Shown in pieces: positions 1 through 8,276 of a stretch of DNA of 64,000 nt. The position numbers and the translations under genes were made by a program. The DNA is taken from NCBI GenBank assembly GCA_050257395.1, contig JBLMWU010000057.1, forward strand, positions 1 to 64,000, given 5' to 3'. The DNA is from JAIRTY01 sp050257395 (GTDB taxonomy: Bacteria; Actinomycetota; Actinomycetes; Streptosporangiales; Streptosporangiaceae). The notes under the pieces are model-generated. The model saw only the letters and a list, made by a program, of their open reading frames with translations. It did not search any database and was not told the origin of the DNA. Each line of letters opens with the position of its first letter. Within the stretch, counting starts at the first letter, position 1.

Positions 1-58
1 GAAGCTCGGGATCCTCGACGCTGCGAAGCCCTTCAGCAATCTGCGCGCGGGTGATCAC
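1..58 (-). CDS. DUF59/MIP18-family iron-sulfur assembly protein (N-terminal fragment)
   Basis: Only the first 19 codons lie in the window; the gene runs leftward off the edge. Translated from a GTG, the peptide reads VITRAQIAEGLRSVEDPEL. The end of this matches the conserved opening of the MIP18/DUF59 family (SufT/PaaD-like), in which a helix leads into an L-x-x-V-x-DPEL motif. These proteins help assemble or insert Fe-S clusters. A ribosome-binding GGAGG sits five bases before the GTG, which supports this start. It would suit the many Fe-S proteins encoded nearby. The call rests on a short motif, so it is probable rather than certain. Confidence 0.55.
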   Translation of the reverse strand, partial: MITRAQIAEGLRSVEDPEL

Positions 59-177
59 CGTCACCTCCACCCCCAGCTACGCGGCCAGCCTGGGCTAAGG
101 TAGGAATATGTGAATATTCGAATATATTAGGACTCTTCTGCGCGTGCCCGCAAGAGCTTCCCGGGCACCCCAGCGCG
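59..177. promoter_or_regulatory. AT-rich intergenic region with a 12-bp palindrome
   Basis: This gap lies between the start of the leftward DUF59 gene and the end of the phosphoribulokinase gene. It contains a sharp AT-rich island at about 103-130 with the perfect palindrome ATATTCGAATAT at 114-125. In such a GC-rich genome this looks like a repressor operator, of the kind ArsR/SmtB-type or Fe-S regulators use, or a promoter core. Its position upstream of the DUF59 gene suggests it controls that gene. The regulator is not identifiable from the sequence. Confidence 0.4.
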
Positions 178-1050
178 TCAGGCGCGGCGCCGTCTGTCCA
201 TCAGGCGCAGGATGAGCGGGGTGAAGATGAGCTGCATGGCCAGCTCCATCTTCCCGCCCGGCACGACGATGATGTTAGGCCGGGACATGAACGAGTCGTG
301 CAGCATCGACAGCAGGTAGGGGAAGTCGATCCCCTTCGGGTCGGCGAACCTGATGACGACGAAGCTCTCGTCCGCACTGGGGATGGTCCGGGCGATGAAC
401 GGGTTGGAGGTGTCCACCGTGGGCACCCGCTGGAAGTTCACGTGGGTGCGGGAGAACTGCGGGCAGATGTAGTTCACGTAGTCCGGCATGCGCCGCAGGA
501 TCGTATGGGCCACGTCCTCGCTGGTATACCCGCGGGCGGACTTGTCGCGGTGAAGTTTCTGGATCCACTCGAGGTTGATGATCGGGACGACCCCGATGAG
601 CAGGTCGGCGTGCTGGGCGATGTCCACCTTGCCCGTCACCGCGGCGCCGTGCAGTCCCTCGTAGTAGAGCAGGTCGCTGCCGGGGCCGATGTCTTCCCAG
701 GGCGTGAAGGTGCCGGGTGGCTGCCCGTACGGCGTGGCCTCCCCGGCGTCGTGAAGATACTTCCGGACCTTGCCGCCGCCGTGCTCGCCGTATCCGCGGA
801 AGAGGTCCCCCAGCTCTTCCAGCAGGTTGGCCTCGGGGGAGAAATGCGAGAAGTGGTGGTTGCCCTCCCGCTCGGCGTCCGCCATGGCGGCTGTCATCTG
901 CTCCCGGTCGTACCGGTGGAACGAGTCACCCTCCACCAGCGTCGCGTTGACCTCCTCCCGGCGGAAGATGTGCTGGAAGGTCCTGGTCACCGACGTGGTG
1001 CCCGCGCCGGACGAGCCGGTGACGGCGACGATAGGATGCCTGGCCGACAT
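178..1050 (-). CDS. prk: Phosphoribulokinase (Calvin cycle)
   Basis: This 290-residue protein has the length of the compact bacterial (class I) phosphoribulokinases. It would phosphorylate ribulose 5-phosphate with ATP to make ribulose 1,5-bisphosphate, the RuBisCO substrate. The P-loop GSSGAGTTS lies near residue 12, just after the start MSARHPIVAVT. Downstream are family-like segments such as LLYYEGLHGA and the C-terminal VVPGGKMELAMQLIF. The open frame extends further upstream, but the ATG at 1050 directly precedes the conserved N-terminus, has a GAGGGA Shine-Dalgarno, and follows the fructose-bisphosphatase stop by eight bases. It is the last gene of an aldolase-phosphatase-kinase operon. 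No RuBisCO genes are in the window. Confidence 0.93.
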   Translation of the reverse strand: MSARHPIVAVTGSSGAGTTSVTRTFQHIFRREEVNATLVEGDSFHRYDREQMTAAMADAEREGNHHFSHFSPEANLLEELGDLFRGYGEHGGGKVRKYLHDAGEATPYGQPPGTFTPWEDIGPGSDLLYYEGLHGAAVTGKVDIAQHADLLIGVVPIINLEWIQKLHRDKSARGYTSEDVAHTILRRMPDYVNYICPQFSRTHVNFQRVPTVDTSNPFIARTIPSADESFVVIRFADPKGIDFPYLLSMLHDSFMSRPNIIVVPGGKMELAMQLIFTPLILRLMDRRRRA

Positions 1051-1058
1051 GGGGTCCC

Positions 1059-2144
1059 TCAGACCCGTCCGGGCAGCCGGAACAGCGACCTGGTGCCGAA
1101 CAGCGAGTCGTCGAAGGCCGGTCCCTGCCCGCTGGCCTGGTCGCGGTGGTAACCCTCGATGCGCTCCACCTCGCTGCGTGACCCGAATATCAGCGGCACC
1201 CGCTGGTGCAGGCCGTCGGGCTGGATGTCCATGATCCGCTCGCGGCCGGTGCTGGCCGCACCGCCGGCCTGCTCCACGATGAAGGCCACCGGGTTGCATT
1301 CGTACAGCAGCCGCAGCCGTCCCGGCATGTCCTGGTTCTTGGTATCCCTCGGGTACAGGTAGACACCGCCGCGGGTGAGGATGCGGTAGGTGTCAGCGAC
1401 CAGGGATGCGATCCAGCGCATGTTGAAGTCCCGCCCCCGGGGCCCGGTCCTGCCCGCCAGGCACTCGGAGATGTAGCGGCGCACCGGCGGCTCCCAGAAA
1501 CGCTCGTTGGACGCGTTGATCGCGAACTCTGCGCAGTCCTCCGGGATGCGCAGCTGCGGATGGGTGAGCACGAACGCGCCGATGTCCCGGTCGAGGGTGA
1601 ACCCGTCCACGCCCTCGCCGGTGGTGAGGATCAGCATCGTCGCGGGGCCGTACAGGGCGAAGCCGGCGCAGACCTGCTCGGTGCCCGGCTGCAGGAAGTG
1701 CTCTGCGCGCGACTCGGCGGCCGGGTCGGGGCTGCGCAGGATGGAGAAGATGGTGCCGACCGAGATGTTCACGTCAACGTTGCTGGAGCCGTCCAGCGGG
1801 TCGAACACCAGCAGGTACTTCCCCCGCCGGGCGGCCGCCGGGATGGGGTAGTGCCCGGCCATCTCCTCCGATGCCATCGCGGCCAGGTGCCCGGTCCATT
1901 CGGTCTCGCCGATCATCACCTCGTTGCTGATCACATCCAGCTTCTTCTGCACCTCACCCTGGACGTTCTCCGCCCCGGCGCTGCCCAGCACGCCGGCCAG
2001 GGCGCCCCGCGCAACCTGGCTGCTAATGATCTTCACAGCCGTCGCCACCGCGTTGAGCAGCCCGGAGAAGTCCCCGGTCGATCCCGGATGGCGATGCTCG
2101 GCCTCGATGGTGTACCGGGTCAGCGTCGTGCGTTCCCCGCGCAC
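1059..2144 (-). CDS. fbp: Fructose-1,6-bisphosphatase class I
   Basis: A 361-residue class I fructose-1,6-bisphosphatase, which removes the C1 phosphate of fructose 1,6-bisphosphate in the Calvin cycle and gluconeogenesis. The metal- and substrate-binding motif FDPLDGSSNVDVN is intact. Family blocks such as GGVYLYPRDTKN and LLYECNPVAFIVEQAGG follow in order. The chosen start is a GTG six bases after the aldolase stop; longer in-frame starts would run back into the aldolase gene. The gene sits between class I aldolase and phosphoribulokinase, all on one strand, which argues for a cbb-type role rather than a purely gluconeogenic one. Confidence 0.93.
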   Translation of the reverse strand: MRGERTTLTRYTIEAEHRHPGSTGDFSGLLNAVATAVKIISSQVARGALAGVLGSAGAENVQGEVQKKLDVISNEVMIGETEWTGHLAAMASEEMAGHYPIPAAARRGKYLLVFDPLDGSSNVDVNISVGTIFSILRSPDPAAESRAEHFLQPGTEQVCAGFALYGPATMLILTTGEGVDGFTLDRDIGAFVLTHPQLRIPEDCAEFAINASNERFWEPPVRRYISECLAGRTGPRGRDFNMRWIASLVADTYRILTRGGVYLYPRDTKNQDMPGRLRLLYECNPVAFIVEQAGGAASTGRERIMDIQPDGLHQRVPLIFGSRSEVERIEGYHRDQASGQGPAFDDSLFGTRSLFRLPGRV

Positions 2145-2148
2145 GGCC

Positions 2149-3195
2149 TCAGCCCCCCGCCACCGTGGCCACCATGCCCCGGGACGCCTCGCTGGCCCGA
2201 CGGCAGTTCGCCGCCAGGGCGGCCTGGGCAGCGGCGGTATTGGCGGGCACACCGCGCCAGGTGAGCAGCGCGTCACTGACAAGCGCACGACCGAACGAGA
2301 ACGTCAGCCGCCACGGCGCCTCGCCGAGGGAAGCCGCCTGGGCATTGATCTCGGCAAGGTTGGCGCACGCCTGCTCATTGGACTGGCCGCCGGACAGGAA
2401 CGCGATGCCCGGAACGGCGGACGGCACGGCCGCAGCCAGCACGTCCAGCGTCCGGCGGGCGACCTCGGCCGGCTCAGCGTGCTCGCCGCTCTCCGTCCCG
2501 GCAATGACCATGTTCGGCTTGAGAACGATGCCGTTCGGGTCGGCGCCCAGCGCATCAAGCTCGCCGAAGACCGCTTCCAGCACCCGTGCGGTCGCCGCCT
2601 GGCAGTCACCGATGCCGTGGCCGCCGTCCATCAGCAGTTCCGGCTCCACGATCGGCACGATGCCCGCGTCCTGGCACAGCGCCGCATAGCGGGCCAGCGC
2701 GTGCGCATTGGCGTGCACGGTCCGCGGGTGCAGGCCGGCCGGGCTGAGCACGGCACGCCACTTGGCGAAGACTGCACCCCGCTGCCGGTAATCGTCCAGG
2801 CGGCCCGCCAGACCATCCAGCCCTCCGGTGACGGATCCGCCGTCAGAGAAGGGCAGCGGGGTGATTCCCTTGTCCACCTTGATGCCGGCCATGATGCCCA
2901 GCGCCGCGGCCGCCTCGCCGAAGGGCGTGCCGTCCCGCAGTGCCTGGCCGAGCGTCTCGTCGCACAGGATGATGCCGGACACCCGGCCGCTCAGGCCAGG
3001 GGTCGTCAGCAGCAGGGCCCGGTAGTCGCGGCGGCTTTCCGCGCTCGGCACCACTCCTGCTGCCTCGAGCCGCCTGGACATGGTCGCGATGCTTTCGTCT
3101 GCCGCGAGTATGCCCTTGCCCGGCGCCACGAGGGCGGCGGCAACCTCATACAGTCCCTGCAAGGCTGGTCTCCCGTCCGGCCACGATCGCGGCAC
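2149..3195 (-). CDS. fba: Fructose-bisphosphate aldolase class I
   Basis: A class I (Schiff-base) fructose-bisphosphate aldolase of about 340 residues. It opens with the diagnostic LVAPGKGILAADES. The IKVDKG segment and the active-site lysine context VLKPNMV are present, as is FLSGGQS, the phosphate-binding loop. It condenses glyceraldehyde 3-phosphate with dihydroxyacetone phosphate; together with the next two genes it supplies three steps of the Calvin cycle. The start is uncertain: a GTG at 3195 has a GAGG six bases upstream, whereas a TTG at 3162 has a better GGGAG at seven bases and begins closer to the conserved domain. It is the first gene of the operon. Confidence 0.92.
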   Translation of the reverse strand: MPRSWPDGRPALQGLYEVAAALVAPGKGILAADESIATMSRRLEAAGVVPSAESRRDYRALLLTTPGLSGRVSGIILCDETLGQALRDGTPFGEAAAALGIMAGIKVDKGITPLPFSDGGSVTGGLDGLAGRLDDYRQRGAVFAKWRAVLSPAGLHPRTVHANAHALARYAALCQDAGIVPIVEPELLMDGGHGIGDCQAATARVLEAVFGELDALGADPNGIVLKPNMVIAGTESGEHAEPAEVARRTLDVLAAAVPSAVPGIAFLSGGQSNEQACANLAEINAQAASLGEAPWRLTFSFGRALVSDALLTWRGVPANTAAAQAALAANCRRASEASRGMVATVAGG

Positions 3196-3409
3196 CCGCC
3201 GCCTCTACGCAGCGTAGGACTGCTGCCGGGCACCCGCCTCACCCGCGAGAGCGGGCAGCGGGGGTGAGAGCAGCCCACCCTGCCGCCGGCTCCCCCGGCA
3301 GCAGCCGGGCCCGCCGCGGCGCCGGAGTCCGCCGGCGGAACGTGCGCTGGAACACCGGGCAGCAGGCACCGGGCCCAGGCCCTCAGCCGCAACTGGGCTC
3401 GCGGCGTGG

Positions 3410-4510
3410 TCATACAGCATGGCCGCGGTCAGGGGCCGGCCGGCTGCTGCCAGTTCGATCGCGGCTCCGCCGCCCGGCCGGGGGAGATCCCGCAGCCGAC
3501 GGCGCCAGGCCCTGTTCCCGGGCGAAAGCGGCCACCTCCTCCCGCGAGGACAGGCCCAGCTTGCCCCTGATGTTGTGCACGTGATTGCGGACCGTGCTGC
3601 CGCTCACGAACAGGGACCGGGCGATCCGTTCATACGGGTAGCCCAGGCCGAGCAGCCGCACGATCTCCTGCTCGCGGCGGGTCAGGCCGAACGCCTGGCC
3701 GGCAGGCATGAGCAGGTCCGCAATGCCCGCTGCCAGGGTGGCGCATTCGGCGGGCTCCTGGTCGCACAGCGCCCGCACGGCTCCGAGCACGTCCTCCCAG
3801 GTCGCCGCGTGCGGCAATACGCCGGAGCGGGTGAGCATCTCGCCTATCACCAGCTGGAAGCTGTCGGCGATGCGTTCACGGTCACGCAGGGCGGCCAGCC
3901 GCATCCGCGCCTCGGCACGCAACTCCCGCGCCAGCACGGTGACGATCGCCGCCAGCAGCACCCAGACCAGCAGCAGCGGCCAGCGCAGTGAGCCTCCCGG
4001 AATGACCTCCAGCTGGTAGTAGACACGCACCCCGACGGCCGCGGCGAACACCGCCAGGCCGGCCGCGACGCCGCCCGCCCCCTCGAATCTGACCGCCAGC
4101 TGGAACACGAGCAGCGGCACGAACGCCGCCGGTACCGCGGCGGGATCCCGGAGGAAGATCAGGTACGTGACGAGCGCGATGACCGCGTCAGCAGCCAGGA
4201 CCCGGTAACCGAGCCGGCGTGCCGACTGCGGCGTGTCGGCGCGCCGCATCCCGGCTGAGACGCCGATGTGCAGGACGACCGGGATCAGCAGCAGGGCCAG
4301 CGCCGCCAGGGGAAAGGGGCGGTGTCCCGCAGCTACCACGAAAGCCAGCGCCGCCACCGCATACCGGAACCGGCAGAAAATGAGCTCGCGCCGCCATGTG
4401 CTGTCAGCCAGCATCCGGGCCGGCATGGTGCTGGCCGCAGCGGGGCTTGCTGCCGCAGGGTCCGCCCGCGGGCTCACCGGGGGTGGGAGAGCCGGCCTGG
4501 TCTGAAGCAC
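3410..4510 (-). CDS. Membrane-bound LuxR-family transcriptional regulator
   Basis: A 366-residue protein with a Pro/Ala-rich N-terminus, about five or six hydrophobic segments in its first two thirds (for example LAALALLLIPVVLHIGV and WPLLLVWVLLAAIVTVLA), and a C-terminal LuxR/GerE helix-turn-helix. The DNA-binding part includes LTRREQEIVRLLGLG and a recognition helix around SGSTVRNHVHNIRGKLG. It is therefore probably a membrane-anchored one-component regulator; the signal is unknown. A GTG at 4510 with GGAGG nine bases upstream is the best-supported start; a later ATG at 4414 is possible. It is divergent from the PQQ-type propeller gene and lies upstream of the Calvin-cycle operon, either of which it may control. 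Confidence 0.8.
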   Translation of the reverse strand: MLQTRPALPPPVSPRADPAAASPAAASTMPARMLADSTWRRELIFCRFRYAVAALAFVVAAGHRPFPLAALALLLIPVVLHIGVSAGMRRADTPQSARRLGYRVLAADAVIALVTYLIFLRDPAAVPAAFVPLLVFQLAVRFEGAGGVAAGLAVFAAAVGVRVYYQLEVIPGGSLRWPLLLVWVLLAAIVTVLARELRAEARMRLAALRDRERIADSFQLVIGEMLTRSGVLPHAATWEDVLGAVRALCDQEPAECATLAAGIADLLMPAGQAFGLTRREQEIVRLLGLGYPYERIARSLFVSGSTVRNHVHNIRGKLGLSSREEVAAFAREQGLAPSAAGSPPAGRRSRDRTGSSRPAPDRGHAV

Positions 4511-4784
4511 GTCTGCGTGCCTCCTTCGGCCCGGGGCCGCCGCGGGCCAGGCAGGGGAACAGCCGGGCGGCGGCCAGGCTGACCGCAGCCCGCGCGGCTT
4601 GCAGTGGATTGTGCTCATGCGCATGTCCAGAAGCAATAGACACCTGCCGCGAGCGCTGCTCACAAGCCCGGTTCTCCCCCGCATGAGTGTCTAGCGGACA
4701 TCAAACGGCGGACTGGATGGACGTCTATGGAAACCCGGCGCCGCGGCGGCCAGGCTCCGCCTTACCTCGGGAAGGAGGAACTCG
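4511..4784. promoter_or_regulatory. Divergent promoter region between LuxR regulator and PQQ-type propeller
   Basis: A 274-base spacer between two divergent genes, so it must carry the promoters of both. The rightward gene has a strong ribosome-binding site (GGAAGGAGG, about 7 bases before its ATG). No convincing palindromic operator was seen. Confidence 0.45.
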
Positions 4785-6260
4785 ATGAAGAGATGGCGTC
4801 CGGCCGTGCTCGGGTTGTGCGCGGTGGCGGCGATCCCCGTCACCGCGCTCACAGGCACCAGCGAAGCCCGCGCAACTAGCCCGAACGTGGCGGCAAGCTT
4901 CCCCCAGCACTGGACCTCCTACGGCGGCAACCAGGAGCACAATGCCGCGTTCAGCGTGCCCGCCAGCGCTCCTGCCGTACTGCGGCGCGGCTTGTCGTGG
5001 CAGTTTGCGGAGGCCGGTGCCCTGCCGCTCAGCGGCGGCCCCTACGACGAGAACGTCCTCGGCTATCTCCCCGCCTCGGTGAAGACCACTCAGATGCTGG
5101 GCAACGCGGTGGGCGTCACCGCGCTGAACGGGCGGATCTATGCCGAGTCGGACATGAATACGGTCTATGCGCTCGACGCGATGACCGGAGCCAAGATCTG
5201 GCAGTCGCCCACCATCAACGCCGCGATGGGCAACCCTGTGGTGGGGGACGGCCTGGTCTTCGCCGGCGCCGGTGATACCGGCTTTTCATTCTCAAGCGTG
5301 CTGAGGTATGCGAGCGGCGCACCGGGCGTGACCCGCGGCATGGGCTTCTCCGCCGTCTACGCGTTCGACCAGAACACCGGCAGGCAGATCTGGCGGTTCG
5401 ACACCAAAGGTGAGGACATGCCATCGCTGTCCTACCTGGACGGCAGGGTCTACATCGGCAACGGCGACGGGCACATGTATGCCCTCGACGCGAAGACGGG
5501 CCGGCCCGCCTGGGTCACCAGCGTGGGCGGCTTCGACAGCATGTCGTCGGCGAATTACTGGCATGACCCGGCGACCGGGCAGGACCTGGTCTTCGCCGGT
5601 TTCAGCGACCCGAACTACCTGTATGCGTTCGATGCCCAGACCGGGAAGGTGGTCTGGAAGTCCACGGTGCCAGGCGTGTGGAACACCGGCATGGGCGACA
5701 ACTCACCCGCGGTGGACCCGGCCACGGGGGTTGTGCTGCAGGACTCGGTCGTGGGCTACAGCAAGGCCGACGGCACGTCCGACCTCGCGCTGTTCGCCAC
5801 CGACGCGCACACCGGTCAGGTGCTCTGGGAGACCAGCCTGGGCCGGGGCCCCAGCCCGCTCGCGTACAAGGCAGCCATCGCCATGGTCCACGATGGCACG
5901 GTGTACGTGGGGAACCCGGCGACCGGGTTCCTGTACCGGGTGAACGAGAAAACGGGCCGCGTCGAGTGGAGCACCGACCTCGGCAGCTACACCTGGCAGG
6001 GCACGACGTACCACATCCAGGACCGCGGCGGGCCCACCTTCTACCACGGCGTGGTCTACGAGGCGGCCGGCGCCTATGTGTTCGCGCTCGACCCTGCCAG
6101 TGGGCACATCCTCGCCCGGTACAACGCCGGCGGCCGGTACGGCATCGTCAACCCTGTCATCGTCGGCGGCACCATGTACCTCGGCAATTCCTACAACTGG
6201 GTGCAGGCGATCCCGCTCTCCCGCATCTACCCCGCGTGGGCTTCCGGCCCGCCGGCCTGA
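4785..6260 (+). CDS. Secreted PQQ-binding-like beta-propeller protein
   Basis: A 491-residue exported protein. The start MKRWRPAVLGLCAVAAIP has basic residues, a hydrophobic core and a likely cleavage after SEARA, so it is secreted or wall-associated. The mature part is a run of beta-propeller blades of the PQQ-enzyme repeat type: YALDAMTGAKIWQ, YAFDQNTGRQIWR, YALDAKTGRPAW, YAFDAQTGKVVWK, FATDAHTGQVLWE. This fold occurs in quinoprotein dehydrogenases and in non-enzymatic BamB-like scaffolds. No heme-binding CxxCH is present and catalytic residues cannot be assigned, so a dehydrogenase function is not established. The start follows GGAAGGAGG closely. The gene stands alone between a LuxR regulator and a persulfide dioxygenase. 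Confidence 0.85.
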   Translation: MKRWRPAVLGLCAVAAIPVTALTGTSEARATSPNVAASFPQHWTSYGGNQEHNAAFSVPASAPAVLRRGLSWQFAEAGALPLSGGPYDENVLGYLPASVKTTQMLGNAVGVTALNGRIYAESDMNTVYALDAMTGAKIWQSPTINAAMGNPVVGDGLVFAGAGDTGFSFSSVLRYASGAPGVTRGMGFSAVYAFDQNTGRQIWRFDTKGEDMPSLSYLDGRVYIGNGDGHMYALDAKTGRPAWVTSVGGFDSMSSANYWHDPATGQDLVFAGFSDPNYLYAFDAQTGKVVWKSTVPGVWNTGMGDNSPAVDPATGVVLQDSVVGYSKADGTSDLALFATDAHTGQVLWETSLGRGPSPLAYKAAIAMVHDGTVYVGNPATGFLYRVNEKTGRVEWSTDLGSYTWQGTTYHIQDRGGPTFYHGVVYEAAGAYVFALDPASGHILARYNAGGRYGIVNPVIVGGTMYLGNSYNWVQAIPLSRIYPAWASGPPA

Positions 6261-6492
6261 CCGGGCAGCATCAGCCGTATGCCCCGTGCGCGGCGGGGTG
6301 CTGGTCCCCGGTGCCGGGAGGGCCAGCGTCCCGCCGTGCCGGCAGCAGCGCGGATGCCGCTGTGGCAGGCCCGGCCAGGCAGCCAGTTGCCTCGCCGCCG
6401 TCAGCATGCACGCGATCGGCCTTGCCCCGTGCGGCCCACCACCCGTGCATTTCGGCCGGCCCCGCCAGGCGGATCCGGGCATCTTCGCACAT

Positions 6493-6508
6493 ATACCCGG
6501 GGGGGTGT
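6493..6508. promoter_or_regulatory. CsoR/CstR-type operator-like repeat 1
   Basis: The sequence ATACCCGGGGGGGTGT is a near-palindrome (ATACCC against GGGTGT, one mismatch). It resembles the G-tract operators of the CsoR/CstR repressor family. It lies about 150 bases before the persulfide dioxygenase-rhodanese start and 45 bases before a second similar element. Confidence 0.5.
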
Positions 6509-6552
6509 TTGCATTCCAGGGCCTTCGTCAGCTATGTTCGGGACTCATGCTT

Positions 6553-6568
6553 ATACCCCGGTAGGTAT
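6553..6568. promoter_or_regulatory. CsoR/CstR-type operator-like repeat 2
   Basis: ATACCCCGGTAGGTAT has perfect five-base arms, ATACC and GGTAT, around CCGGTA. It closely resembles the element before the copper ATPase at 37610-37626 (ATACCCCCATAGGGTAT). CsoR-family repressors bind such sites; CstR members respond to persulfides and control dioxygenase-rhodanese genes like the one starting 86 bases downstream. Which regulator acts here is inferred, not shown. Confidence 0.6.
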
Positions 6569-6653
6569 TTCGCGGCGCGGCCCGGCTGATCCGGGCGTCT
6601 GGCCGGACCGGCCCCGCCCGGTCTCGTAACCGGCTGGGAAGACAGGAGGCAGT

Positions 6654-8033
6654 GTGCTCGAGATCGTCGCGATTGACACCCCGACGCTGGGTGATCGCAG
6701 TTACCTGGTACACGACGGCGCCGTCGCGGTGGTGATCGATCCGCAGCGCGACATCGACAGGGTGCTGGACCTGGCGGCCAGCCGCGGGGTCACGATCACC
6801 CACATCTTCGAGACCCACCTGCACAACGACTATGTGACCGGCGGGCTCGCGCTCGCCGCAGCGGCCGGGGCTGCCTACCACGTGAACGCGGCCGACCAGG
6901 TGGACTTCGGCCGGGTGCCGGTCTCGGACGGGGATCTCATCGAGGTCAGCCCATCGCTGGGGGTGCGGGTGCTGGCGACCCCGGGGCATACGTTCACGCA
7001 CCTGTCCTACGTGCTGGAGATCGACGGGGAGCCCTCGTCGGTGTTCACCGGCGGATCGCTGCTGTACGGCTCAACCGGCCGGCCCGACCTGCTCGGTGCC
7101 GCCAGCGCCGCCCCGCTCGCGCACGCGCAGTACGCCTCGGCCCACCGGCTCGCAACCGGCCTGCCAGCCGAAACCGGCGTATACCCCACGCACGGTTTCG
7201 GCAGCTTCTGTTCGGCCACCCAGTCCGAGGGCAACTTCTCGACCATCGCAGACGAGCGCCGGCTCAACCCCGCGCTCACGCTGGGGGAGCAGGAGTACGT
7301 GGAGACGCTGCTGGCCGGGCTGGATGCCTACCCCGCTTACTACGCGCACATGGGCGCGGCGAACGCGGCGGGCCCGGCTGGCCCGGACCTGTCCGAGCCT
7401 GCCCGCGCGGACGCGGCGGAACTGCGCCGCCGCCTCCAAGCCGGGGAATGGGTGGTCGACCTGCGTACTCGCACCGCCTTCGCCGCCGCCCACCTGGCCG
7501 GCACGTTCAGCTTCCCCCTCGACGGCAGCTTCGCCACCTATCTCGGCTGGCTCATCCCCTGGGGCATCCCGCTCACCCTGCTCGCCGAAACCCCCGAACA
7601 GATCTCTGAGGCGCAGCGGGAGCTCGTCCGCATCGGCATCGACCGGCCAGCCGCGGCAGCCACCGGCAGCCCAGCCGACTGGGCCGGCGGGCAGCCTTTG
7701 CGCACCTTCCCCCTCGCCGACTTCCCCGCTCTGGCCGCAGCCCGCCACCACCGCCCAGTCGCAGTGCTCGACGTCCGCCGCGCCCTGGAATGGGCCGAAT
7801 CCCACCTCGACGGAGCCATCCACATCCCCCTGCACGAACTGCTCGCCCGGCTGGACGAAGTACCCGAAGGCGAAATCTGGATCCACTGCCGCAGCGGCTA
7901 CCGCGCCACCGTCGCCGCCTCCATCCTCGGCGCCGCCGGCCGCACCGTCGTAGCCATCGACGACGACTACCCCAACGCAGTCACCGCCGGCCTGCCGGTC
8001 ACCAGCAGCGGCACAGCACAGCCAGCAGCCTGA
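6654..8033 (+). CDS. Persulfide dioxygenase-rhodanese fusion (CstB-like)
   Basis: A 459-residue cytoplasmic protein. Residues 1 to about 240 form a metallo-beta-lactamase domain of the ETHE1/persulfide dioxygenase type, with THLHNDYVTGG and TPGHTFTHLSY supplying iron ligands. Two rhodanese-like domains follow: the first (DLRTRTAFAAAHLAG) lacks a catalytic cysteine, and the second has the active loop IHCRSGYRA. The architecture is that of CstB-like enzymes, which oxidise glutathione- or protein-bound persulfide to sulfite or thiosulfate. The GTG start has AGGAGG just upstream. Two CsoR/CstR-like operators precede it. It plausibly connects sulfide/sulfane sulfur detoxification with the downstream sHdr locus, though it is transcribed convergently to it. 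Confidence 0.88.
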   Translation: MLEIVAIDTPTLGDRSYLVHDGAVAVVIDPQRDIDRVLDLAASRGVTITHIFETHLHNDYVTGGLALAAAAGAAYHVNAADQVDFGRVPVSDGDLIEVSPSLGVRVLATPGHTFTHLSYVLEIDGEPSSVFTGGSLLYGSTGRPDLLGAASAAPLAHAQYASAHRLATGLPAETGVYPTHGFGSFCSATQSEGNFSTIADERRLNPALTLGEQEYVETLLAGLDAYPAYYAHMGAANAAGPAGPDLSEPARADAAELRRRLQAGEWVVDLRTRTAFAAAHLAGTFSFPLDGSFATYLGWLIPWGIPLTLLAETPEQISEAQRELVRIGIDRPAAAATGSPADWAGGQPLRTFPLADFPALAAARHHRPVAVLDVRRALEWAESHLDGAIHIPLHELLARLDEVPEGEIWIHCRSGYRATVAASILGAAGRTVVAIDDDYPNAVTAGLPVTSSGTAQPAA

Positions 8034-8049
8034 CGAGGCAGCCTTGACA

Positions 8050-8060
8050 GTACGACGTAC
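8050..8060. promoter_or_regulatory. GTACGACGTAC palindrome
   Basis: A perfect 11-base palindrome (five-base arms around A) directly preceded by TTGACA at 8044-8049. It lies between the rhodanese fusion and a 61-residue frame. It could be a TetR-type operator or part of a promoter; no clear -10 box follows. Confidence 0.3.
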
Positions 8061-8084
8061 GTTCAACCCAGCAGGTGCCGGTCA

Positions 8085-8270
8085 ATGAATAACCCGCAGG
8101 CTCAGGTCAACCGGGAGTACCTCCGCAGGCTGCTGCAGGAAAAGCAGCCCGCCTTCGCCGCCGCGCTGGAATCCGTCGAATTCGAATTCGCACTCGAACA
8201 CCGGGAAGCCGCCGGCCGCGGTCCTGCCACGCCCCGGCCACGCACCGGGCCGGCAGGCCCGCCAGCGTGA
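8085..8270 (+). CDS. Hypothetical 61-residue protein
   Basis: A short frame that starts MNNPQAQVNREYLRRLLQ and continues with an acidic, amphipathic segment ending in a Pro/Ala-rich tail. I do not recognise it. It follows the persulfide dioxygenase by 51 bases on the same strand, behind a possible promoter (TTGACA at 8044 and a palindrome at 8050-8060), with only a weak AGGTG ribosome-binding site. It ends six bases before the convergent TorD-like gene. The first 40 residues look protein-like (charged, Leu/Glu-rich), but the arginine- and proline-rich tail is what a chance frame would also give, so existence is moderately likely. Confidence 0.4.
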   Translation: MNNPQAQVNREYLRRLLQEKQPAFAAALESVEFEFALEHREAAGRGPATPRPRTGPAGPPA

Positions 8271-8276
8271 CGGCGG

